Part shown: one piece after another, positions 55,240 through 64,000 of the stretch
How the letters are laid out: the number at the start of each line of letters is the position of its first letter
Numbering within the stretch: position 1 is the stretch's first letter
Source: Annulohypoxylon bovei var. microspora
Lineage: Eukaryota > Ascomycota > Sordariomycetes > Xylariales > Hypoxylaceae
Direction: 5' to 3'
Length of the DNA: 64,000 bases
NCBI GenBank assembly: GCA_022836615.1
Contig: MU405341.1
Location: forward strand, 50,275-114,274
Notes under the pieces: model-generated
Databases searched by the model: none
Seen by the model: the letters and a program-made list of their open reading frames with translations, nothing else
Told to the model about the DNA's origin: nothing
Translations under genes and position numbers: made by a program

Positions 55240-57981
55240 TTACATCTCGTCTTCGAAAAACTTTATCAGTGTCCTAGCTCCCGAAACCCCGAGGCCCATG
55301 AAGGGGTAACAGATATAAACCGGATCGTGCTTCACGCCGAACTTCTCCCTGAATTCACTCTTAGCAATCAGCTTTAGCTGCTGTGCTACTGTCTTGTAGG
55401 TGCGACTGAGAAGCCTGGCCTTGACGCCGTTCAGATTGCTGCCGATGACTAGCTCGTCCATGGCACCCGCACCGAAAGTCACGCTGCTGATCCCTGAGGC
55501 TGTAAGGCTTTGAATGGCGCGGGAGATGAGGGCCTCGATACTTCCAGATGGTGAACCGGGAAAGTCGAGAGCGAACTTGATTTGGTAACCGTTCTCAGGC
55601 GAGAGACGGTGCAAGATGACCAGACCGACAATTTCGCCGTTCTTATCTTCGGCCCAAAGGTAGCGACGGTGAGCCATCGATACCCATGGTCGAACTTCGG
55701 TGATGTGTACCTGCTTGCGACCTTTGCGACCTTCCTTCCAGTCCTCAATTCGCTTGTCGCACTTTTCTCTCACATCCTCAGGGACTGGTTGGCCAAGTGC
55801 TGTTTCGTACATTTTCACTTCGGCATTCTTAGCTTGGCGTTCCTTCTTGACCACTCTATTCGCGCTATCTACATCCACACGTTCCTCGGCCACACATGTC
55901 AGTGTCCGCCATCCCAGCTTTGAGCCTAGAATATCTTCGACTTGTGCAGAGGCCAGAATCCAGATAGGCCGGAGGTCTTCGTTCTTCTTTAGGTATTTGA
56001 GGAAGGTACTAATAACGATGCCGTACTGGCGTGGGTCACAGAGTGGGTTGCCCATGATCATCGCATATTTGTTTTCCTCGGCGTATCCAATAGCAGCTCC
56101 GGTATCGGTATCCCGCCAGACTTTATACCTCTCGTCAAGCCAGGAGGTGTTTGTCGCATCACCGTAGTTTACAATGAGTTTCTCTAGGTCAGGGAGATGG
56201 ACGTGGTCGTGCTCCCCTTCAAAAGCATAGCGGATAGTGTCAGCTTCGGGGAACGGAATCTTGTCGGATTGTCCAGGTTTCTTTGCTGGTAGAGATTTCG
56301 GGTCCCTGGGGAATAAGGTGGCATTTCGTACATCTCCTAGGTTTAATAATAGGAACAGAACACGTTCAAGGCCAATGCCGCAACCTGCGTGTGGAGGCGC
56401 ACCCCATTCGAAGGCCTGCATATACTCTTCCATTCCGTCAGGGTCTACTCCTGCAGTCTTCATCCTTTCAGCTAAGATTCGTGGGTTGTTGATTCTTTGA
56501 CCGCCTGTTGTGATTTCCTGACCTCGAAGGAATATGTCAAAAGAATTGGTAATCGTGTCATCCTTCGGGTCTAAGTGCGTATAGAAAGGTCGCGCGGATG
56601 TTGGAAACTTATCGAGGATGAAGTAATCGGTCCCGTACTTCTCCTTCACTAGCTGGCCAAGTCGAATTTCAGATCGTGTCGCAAGATCCTCGTTCTCAGA
56701 GGCTGGCTTGCCGTCATCATCTGTCCATCCAGACGAATTCAACAGCTGAACCCCCTCCTTAAATGTAAGGCGCGGAGTCCGTTCTAGCCAGACAAGATCC
56801 TCATGGGGAAATTTGGATTTGACATTATCAATCTCTTTGCGGTGTCGAGAGTAAACGCCCTTAAATATGGCTTTTAACAACTCATCAATCACATCCATAG
56901 CTTCATGGTAGTCGTTGTGAATCGCCATCTCCAGATCCAGACCGGTGTACTCGGTCAGATGTCGGTGAGTATTGCTGTCTTCGGCTCTGAACACTGGACC
57001 GATCTCGAAGACACGGCCAAAATCAGAAGAGATTGCCATCTGCTTTGCAAGTTGCGGACTCTGTGCAAGAAAAGCGGTTCTATCAAAATAATTCACTTTG
57101 AAGACCTCTGCACCCGATTCGGTTGCGGCGGGTTGGAGCTTGGGTGTTTGGATCTCAATGAACCCTTGCTCTTCAAGTGTGGAACGGAATATGTTGCAAA
57201 TGGAGGAGCGGATACGAAAAACGCTTTGCATGACCGGAGTCCGGAGGAAGATAAGTCGGTTTGCAACGCGGACCCGGTTTGAGGTTGCTAGATGCGTTTC
57301 GTGGTTCTCATCACTCTCTTGCACCTGCTCCATATTATAGACATCAATAGCTAAAGGTTCTTCCACTTGTACCAAGACGTGCATACTGTCGATAGTGATT
57401 TCGAGATTGTGTATGCTGCAGGTCTTGATCTGCTCCGGTGGTTTGCGTACAGTGCCTCGGACATGTACCAAGCACTCGGTGTTCAAATGCTCAGCCCATC
57501 GGACGAAGTTTTCTGACACAGCCCCTTCTCGGACTTGTAGAACACCTTGGACAGTGTCAACCTGCTGGCGCAGAAGAATGAAGGCCAATTTTGAGCTTAC
57601 AGACCGCACATGGTGGAATCGCGCATTGAAGCTAATGGTCTCTCCAATGCGGTCGGCCGATAGATGCTCCAACAGAAAGGATGGCGGCACACGCTCCTCA
57701 TCGAGCGTTCCATAGCTTTCCCGTATCTCCGGCGGCTCGGTGGACAACGCCTTTTCCTCCTCTTCTCTCTTTTTGACTTGTAATGATTGCCGCTCCTCTT
57801 TTTGTGATTCTTTCTTGGCCCTTTTCTCGTATATGGCTTTCAAGTGTTTTTTATCCGACTCCGAGTCTAAACCATCTGTATCGCCAAGATGGAGTTTTGT
57901 CATATGATTTTTAGCGGACGTGTGTCCAACGATTCGATTGAGAATGAGGAGAGGTTTCTTTAGCTTTATAGAAGGCGCCAT
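55240..57981 (-). CDS. erdS: AspRS-DUF2156 fusion, ergosteryl-3beta-O-L-aspartate synthase
   Basis: Single exon, 913 residues from ATG 57981 (the frame extends to a TTG 84 bases upstream). Order of parts: Lys/Glu-rich N-terminal helix (about 45-80); OB-fold tRNA-anticodon domain (about 105-215); class II aspartyl-tRNA synthetase core (about 240-565) with QSPQLAKQ, motif 2 FRAEDSNTHRHLTEYTG (331-347) and motif 3 GCGIGLERVLFLLL (533-546); then about 320 residues of DUF2156 (GNAT-type aminoacyl transferase) from HVHLPDLEKLIVNYGD to the end (GYAEENKYAMIMGNP, RPWVSMAHRRYLWAEDKNGEIVGLVIL). In Aspergillus, ErdS charges tRNA-Asp and transfers Asp to ergosterol, making ergosteryl-3beta-O-L-aspartate. 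All catalytic motifs look intact. A separate housekeeping AspRS should exist elsewhere. No erdH-like hydrolase is evident beside it. Confidence 0.95.
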   Translation of the reverse strand: MAPSIKLKKPLLILNRIVGHTSAKNHMTKLHLGDTDGLDSESDKKHLKAIYEKRAKKESQKEERQSLQVKKREEEEKALSTEPPEIRESYGTLDEERVPPSFLLEHLSADRIGETISFNARFHHVRSVSSKLAFILLRQQVDTVQGVLQVREGAVSENFVRWAEHLNTECLVHVRGTVRKPPEQIKTCSIHNLEITIDSMHVLVQVEEPLAIDVYNMEQVQESDENHETHLATSNRVRVANRLIFLRTPVMQSVFRIRSSICNIFRSTLEEQGFIEIQTPKLQPAATESGAEVFKVNYFDRTAFLAQSPQLAKQMAISSDFGRVFEIGPVFRAEDSNTHRHLTEYTGLDLEMAIHNDYHEAMDVIDELLKAIFKGVYSRHRKEIDNVKSKFPHEDLVWLERTPRLTFKEGVQLLNSSGWTDDDGKPASENEDLATRSEIRLGQLVKEKYGTDYFILDKFPTSARPFYTHLDPKDDTITNSFDIFLRGQEITTGGQRINNPRILAERMKTAGVDPDGMEEYMQAFEWGAPPHAGCGIGLERVLFLLLNLGDVRNATLFPRDPKSLPAKKPGQSDKIPFPEADTIRYAFEGEHDHVHLPDLEKLIVNYGDATNTSWLDERYKVWRDTDTGAAIGYAEENKYAMIMGNPLCDPRQYGIVISTFLKYLKKNEDLRPIWILASAQVEDILGSKLGWRTLTCVAEERVDVDSANRVVKKERQAKNAEVKMYETALGQPVPEDVREKCDKRIEDWKEGRKGRKQVHITEVRPWVSMAHRRYLWAEDKNGEIVGLVILHRLSPENGYQIKFALDFPGSPSGSIEALISRAIQSLTASGISSVTFGAGAMDELVIGSNLNGVKARLLSRTYKTVAQQLKLIAKSEFREKFGVKHDPVYICYPFMGLGVSGARTLIKFFEDEM

Positions 57982-58920
57982 TGTGGCTTTGTTGGGTATC
58001 TCTATTATTTCAATATAGAAACGCTGAAGTATGCGCTCGCAGTTGTCTTGAAGATTGGTTGTCAATAACAGAATAAGTTAGGAAGATGAAATATGTATAA
58101 TAAATAAAAGTACCAAGGTACTCTAATGAAGGTTAGGTATTGAGTCAGCTATATTTGGTCTCGAGGAGAAAGAGCAATGGTAGTTGCAGGCAAGTTTATA
58201 ATAAACCTTAGCGGAAACCTAACTGATAGCCCAAGATTTAATTGCCTCTAACGATTCTTCTGGGATTTTCTAGGGGCGGAATCGGTTTCTGCAGTGCTGC
58301 AGCATTTCCCACAGGAGATACAGTTTCTGAAAATATTCATCGAGGTTCCTAGCGACTTTCATGTATCTCATGTATCTGTGACGACAACACTACACCCCTG
58401 TACACCCGGAGCAAATAAACCGGATGATGCCTAGCCAATCAAAATTCGAGTTGGCCTACACGTCGTCCTTAATTGGCAAATTTTGTACTTCAATGCAGGG
58501 GTTAACGGTAATAAAGACGCCACAGATGACTTAGGTCGACCTTACATTGTAATGCTTTTTGCGGAACCGAAACTCATGACATCACCAAGTCGAACATCAA
58601 GATCCAACAATTGGATCCCGTTCTAACCATCAACATGCTTACACATTAATAGAAACAGTCTATCCAAGCAAGAGTTGTATTAAATGCATAGCCACAAACG
58701 TTGATAATCCGCTGTACTGACTTCGCAGAATCTCCGAGAGTTCGGGGTAGGGCTTAGCTAGCATTGGTATAGAGGCCCATAGGTGAGACTGTGCCAAAAA
58801 AATATTGGAGTGTAAATATTGCTTAAAAGGGTAAGGTGTGTTGCAGCCACAGGTAGGTGGTGGCTTATCCCTCGTTAACCAAGTATTTCGTGTATTTAAT
58901 TTTATAAGGCCGTGACCGGT
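57982..58920. other. erdS upstream region up to the AT-rich boundary
   Basis: About 940 bp of normal composition holding the erdS promoter. No coding frame seen. Composition changes sharply at about 58920, where the AT-rich block starts. Confidence 0.6.
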
Positions 58921-61900
58921 TAGGCTTTTAACGCAATCTTTATTACAAAAACAAGGTTTAATGAATATTTTTTTAATATTTTTATTACGTTAAAATGGCT
59001 TTATATTTAATTAAAAAATGTTTATTTTAAGTTTACGAAAAATTATTATATTATTATTTTTTTATATAAAAAAATCGTTTTAAATAAAAAAATAAATGTA
59101 TTTTATATTTATTTTATAATTAATTTTTATAACTTTTAATTAAATAATAAATTAATTTTAATAAATTTTAATTAATTAATAATAAATTTTTAATTAATTT
59201 TTATTTTCGTTAATTAAATATATTTTTTTTTATAATTTAATAAAATATTTTTTTATAATAATTAATTAAATATATTATAATAATATATAAGTTTTAATAA
59301 AAGTTTATTAAATAAATTTAATAAAATTAATTTTAAAAATTAAAAATTATAATTAAATTTAAAATTAATAAAATTTATATAAAAAGGAATTAATTACGTA
59401 ATATTAATTTAAATTATTAAAAATAATAAAATAAAAAAACGTTTATTAAAAATTTTAATTTTATTATTATTTATGTTTAATTTTTATAAATGGTTAATTT
59501 AAAAGGTTTATATTTATTATTTTTAATGAAATATAATTATTAATTAAAATTTCATTTATTACCACGGTTAATAAAAAGAATTAATTAATTATTAAAATTT
59601 AATTTAATAATATATAATATATATAAATCTTTTTTAATATAAATGTAAAATATATATATATTTATTAATTAATTATTTAAATATATAATTAATTTATTAT
59701 TAAATTAATATATTTAATAATTAAATAATAAAACTTTATATTTAATAAATCATTTAAATATTTTTAATTTATATTTAAATAATTTTATATATTTATATAT
59801 TTATATTATAATTAATATTAAATAATTATAATTAAAATTATTATTAATATTAAAAATGTAAAAAACATTTTATAATAATATTATAATAAGGTTTAAAAAT
59901 TTTAATTAATAAATTTTTATTTATATATTTATTATTTATTATATTATTATTAAAATTAAAATTAAATAATAATAATAAAAGCGGTATATAAACATTTAAA
60001 TTATTAAATTAAATAAATTTAAAAGATTTATAATTTTTTTCGTTAAAATTTATATTATTATTTTTAAAGTTTTCATTATAATTTTTTTTTTTATTAATTA
60101 AATATATTATCCGTTTTTTTTAATTAAATATTTTTAACGATATTTTTTTTTATTAATAATACTTTAAAAATATTTTTTATTACAAGCTTTAATAAATAAT
60201 AAAGTTATTTTAATAATTTAAATAATCGAATTAACATGTTTTATTATAATTTTTAAATTTTTATTAAAAATTAATAATTTTTATATTAAAATTTTAAATG
60301 GGTTATATAAGGTTTAAAAAATGTATAATGTATTATTTTAAAATATAAATTAAATGAAACAAGTAAATAAAAATTTACGAAAAACGTCGTAAATATAATG
60401 TAATTTTTAATTATAATATATTATTTATTATTTAAAAAAGTAATGAATTTATAAATATAATATATAAAATATTAATTTATATTTATTACCGGTATATTTA
60501 AAAATTATTAAAAGTTTTAATTAATTTAATATATAATAAACGTTAAAACGAAATAATATTCCATGTTACGAGTTAAAGACCCGGAAAGTTAATTAAAATA
60601 AAGATTAATGTAAGCTTATATTATGGTTATAAACGCGATAAGTATAAGTTTTTATAATAAAGTTATTAATAACCTTAAATGGGTTGTGGAAATTATTAAA
60701 ATATATATAAAAAGGGTTTTCATATTAATTAATTTGATTTATATTTTTAAATATAAATATCATAACTTTAAAAACGAAGGATTATTATTTTTCCCTTTTT
60801 TTTTATTAATAAAAATAACCTTATTTTTAATTTTATATAATATAAGTTTATCGTTATTTATAAGAACCGTCATATATTTTTATTAATTACTTTTTAATTA
60901 ATAAAAGTTTTTAAAAAAGCATTTATTACGTTAAATGATAATTTAATATATAAATATTTTTTAAATGATAAATAATTAAAATTTTATAATATTTATTATT
61001 TTTTATTAATACGATTTAAGTATATATAAACTTTTTAATAATTTCTTTAATAATTTTATAATTAATTTATTAAGTAATTTTAATTTATTTTATAAAATTA
61101 AAAAAATAACCTTAATTAAAAATAAATGTTTAATTTAAATTAATGAGTAAAAGGATTTCTTAATATATATAATTATATTAGATTTTTTTATTTCGAAAAA
61201 TATAATATATTTTAAATTAAAAAAAAATAAATGTTTAAAGATTATATTTTTAATTTTAGTTGAAAAATGGCAGCGTTTAATATAATGGTTTAATATAAAA
61301 AGGTTTAATAAATTATATAATAATAAGGCTTTTATTTAAGTTTTAATTAAAAAATTTAAGGATAAATAATTAATTTAAGTTATTTATTAAAACTTAATTA
61401 AGATGTGTTAAAATGCTTTTTAATACTTTAATGATTTTTTTATTAATTTTAAAAGTAAGTTAATTTTAATTAATAAATTAAATTAAAAAGGGGAAAATAA
61501 GATTAATTATATTAATATAAAATTAAATAATAAATTAAAAAATGTTTTTATAATAAAAAAGTTAAATAAAAAAGATTATAATAAATAAGTAATTAAAGTT
61601 AACGATGTAATGGTTAAAATGAAAAAAGCATTAAATTATAAGAAAAAAAATAATTATTTTACGATTATTTAATATAAAGGAATATTTAATTAAAAAGTTA
61701 TTAATTTTATTAATATAATAATTATTTAAAAATAAGGATTAAAGTTTAATGGGAATGGAAATATGGTTATAAATGAAGTGAATTATATAATTTTAATTGT
61801 TATAATAATTATAATAATAAATTAAATAAATAATTTACGTTAAGGTGATAATAATTTATTAAAAATATAATGAAAGTTAAATTAAAAGTTTAAAAAATTT

Positions 61901-64000
61901 AAAAGAAAAAGTAAATATATTTATTACACGAAAATAAAACATTTTATAATAACTTATTTATTATTTTAAATTATATCTTAATTAAATTATAATAATGGAA
62001 ATGGCACGCCACGAGTAACCATTATAAAAGCTTAAAGTGATTAAAATATTAAAAATAATTATAAATTATTAAAGTATTTGGAAAACAAATAATTTTTAAA
62101 CGAAGTTACGTTTAAAAGTTAATATTAAAATTTATAAATATTAAAAAAACCTTAAATAAAATATATACCACCCCTTTTTTAATTAAAATTTTATTAAATG
62201 AATAAAAGTTTATTAATACGTTTATAAATTTAAAATATTTAATATATTTAACATTTAATAAAAGATTTATATAATAAGTAAAGTTATTACGTATATTTAT
62301 TTAAAAAAAAAAATTAAAATTAATTAAGGATGGGGAATTTTATATAATCGATATGTTTATATATACGAAAATTAATATAAACGGTAGAAAGGAATAAATA
62401 TAAGGTTATATTATTTCGGATTTTATATTTTTTTTAATATTAAGAAAATTATAAATGAAATAAAACGATATTATTTATAAAGTAAAGAAAAGGTCGATTA
62501 AAATAAGTTTAAAAAAATATAATTTAATAATATATAAAAAGGGTTAAAATATCATTTAAATATTTTATAACGTTAAAATAAAATATTTATAAATTAAAAA
62601 AGTTAAACATATAATAAAAAATATATTCTTAATATTTGTAGCTTAAAAAAAGAAATGTTAACATAAAAAAAACGGTAAAAACGTTTAAATTTTTAATGTT
62701 ATTATATAAAATATTAACATTGCATTAAAAAAAAAAAAGGTTTATAATTAATTAAATTTAAAAGGCATTATTTAATAAATTAAAAGATTAAGTTAAAGAC
62801 TTTTTAAATAATAAAGATATAACGTTATTACCATTAAGGTTAAAGTTAAACATTAAAATTAACTTGTAAAAAAATAATTAAAGTAAAGAAAAAAAAGTTT
62901 TATAAAAGCTTTTATATAATATATTAAAAGAAAAGCTTTTAATATTACGAAAAACCTTAATAAGCTTATTAAATAAAAAGTAAATTAAGGTTAATAATTT
63001 ATTAAAAAAGGTACCGATATTATTCGTAAAAAAATTAAAAAACGGCTTTTAATTTTATATAAATTATAAAGTTTTTAACGTTATTTTAACACGTAACCAT
63101 TACTTATTATTATTAATTAAAGAAACTTTATAATCTTTTTATAAGGTTAAATAATTAATTAAAATTAATATTAAAATTACATTTTATAAATTACGAATAA
63201 AGGAAAAAAATAAATAAAAAACCGTTTTTCGCATTTAATTTAAAGTTTTTAAATGGTTAATTACATTTTTTAAGTTATATAAAACGTTAATAACGTTTTA
63301 ACGTTATATTAATAAAACCTTGTCTAACCTTTTAAATAATTATTATTTAATATACATAAATAATGTAATAATTTATTTAAATAAATCCCGTAAAAATCAT
63401 ATAAATAAAATTAAAATAATATTAAAACACTTTAATAACGTTGATTTAAAATTAAACCTTTTTAAATGCCTTTTTATTATAAAGGAAATTAAATACCTAA
63501 GCTTTATTATTACGATAAAAAAAGAAATTAAAGTAAACTTTAATAAGATTATAATTATTAAAAGGTAAAAACCACTTACGAACGTACGAGGAGTTTATAA
63601 CTTTTTAAGGTTCGTAAATTTTTATAAAACATTTATCGAAAAATTCAACAAGTTAATTACCTTTTTAACCGCCTTAACGAAGAAAAAGGCTTTTTTTAAA
63701 TAAAAGTAAAAAATAAACGCAACGTTTAAAAAATTAAAACATTTATTTATTACCGCACCGATTTTAATTCATTAAAACTTTAATTAAAAAATATATTTAA
63801 AAATAAATTATTTAAAATAAGCTTTAAAAGCTTACTTTTCACAAAAGAATTATAATAAAATATTAAAGTTCGTAATTTACCATTCGGTAAAATTATTATT
63901 AACCGAATGTAATTACGAAATATATAATAAAAAGCTTTTAACGATTATTAAATTAATAAAAACATAATAAAAAAAGTTATAAAAGGTAATTAAACTTTTT
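58921..64000. repeat. AT-rich RIP-mutated block
   Basis: About 5.1 kb made almost entirely of A and T, in contrast to the rest of the window. TpA is overwhelmingly common while CpA and TpG are scarce, yet CpG, CC and CT survive, which is the imprint of repeat-induced point mutation (C to T at CpA). Reading frames are studded with TAA stops at positions where pol proteins have Gln or Trp. Such blocks are normally DNA-methylated heterochromatin in fungi. The right part is clearly Gypsy pol (separate entry); the left 3 kb, about 58.9-62.1 kb, is too degraded for me to identify, and may be gag, LTR or another element. It continues past the window edge. Confidence 0.9.
62160..64000 (+). mobile_element. 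RIP-degraded Ty3/Gypsy retrotransposon, protease-RT-RNase H part
   Basis: On the plus strand, one frame from about 62798 to the right edge reads as pol. It runs LYNILKEKLLILRKT (entry to reverse transcriptase), VPILFVKK, then YYLIYINNVIIY at about 63340-63375, the palm motif YxDD turned to INN, and LNLFKCLFI with KEIKYLS. The RNase H part begins with RGVYNFLRFVNFY-like residues (about 63600) and ends with ECNYEIYNKKLLTIIK at about 63905. All are in the same phase despite dozens of TAA stops, so no indels. Upstream, about 62330-62560, a different frame resembles the aspartic protease region (NINGRKE, ILRKL, KKRSIKIS). No LTR or integrase is seen; the element extends beyond the window. It is non-functional. 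Confidence 0.85.

Noticed and set aside
60623..60886. 87-codon Ile/Asn/Lys-rich frame in the AT-rich block
   Set aside because: Translation of AT-only DNA produces such residues; no pol or gag resemblance.
61780..61840. Possible gag zinc knuckle (Cys-Tyr-Asn-like run)
   Set aside because: Only one cysteine remains and the run is compatible with random AT sequence.
63320..63568. 82-codon frame as an independent gene
   Set aside because: It is one stop-free piece of the mutated Gypsy reverse transcriptase, not a gene.

Overview
The window is nuclear DNA of a filamentous ascomycete (Pezizomycotina). The evidence is short GT-AG introns (about 47-94 nt), many with a CTAAC or CTGAC-like branch point; fungus-specific families (Zn2Cys6 regulator, CFEM/Pth11-like receptor, a verprolin, an aspartyl-tRNA synthetase fused to DUF2156); an intron-bearing tRNA-Tyr; and a terminal 5-kb block of extremely AT-rich DNA with the signature of repeat-induced point mutation (RIP). 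A plant-associated or saprotrophic Sordariomycete-like fungus fits the pectate lyase, the small secreted Cys-rich protein and the Pth11-type receptor, but the class is an inference.

Layout. 0.7-9.5 kb: housekeeping genes (verprolin, a mitochondrial membrane protein, a four-helix membrane protein, a CHORD-CS cochaperone, a glutaredoxin-like protein). 9.7-25.3 kb: a metabolic block with an HpcH/HpaI aldolase, a Zn2Cys6 regulator, a membrane-anchored type-B carboxylesterase divergent from it, two 2-oxoglutarate/Fe(II) oxygenases, and MFS carriers of the anion:cation symporter and drug:H+ antiporter types. The promoter shared by regulator and esterase carries CGG triplets in CGG-N5-CGG direct repeats. 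26-35 kb: a large DUF1765 protein, a small conserved protein and the ribosome-assembly factor Rpf2. 38.7-44.9 kb: a CFEM-domain seven-helix receptor, a small secreted cysteine-rich protein and a membrane-anchored glutaredoxin. 47.9-54.5 kb: an F-box-like protein, a small hydrophilic protein, tRNA-Tyr(GUA) and a secreted pectate lyase. 55.2-58.0 kb: an AspRS-DUF2156 fusion matching ergosteryl-3beta-O-L-aspartate synthase (erdS). 58.9-64.0 kb: RIP-degraded Ty3/Gypsy retrotransposon, with recognisable protease, reverse transcriptase and RNase H running off the right edge.

The most notable items are erdS (tRNA-dependent lipid aminoacylation), the putative regulator-centred cluster with CGG-repeat promoter, and the Gypsy pol whose reading frame survives about 1.2 kb despite saturating RIP. 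Long gene-poor stretches (29.8-33.5, 35.2-38.7, 44.9-47.9 kb) hold only microsatellites, a nested hairpin and doubtful open frames. Exon limits were built by hand from splice consensus and reading-frame continuity; no search was run.
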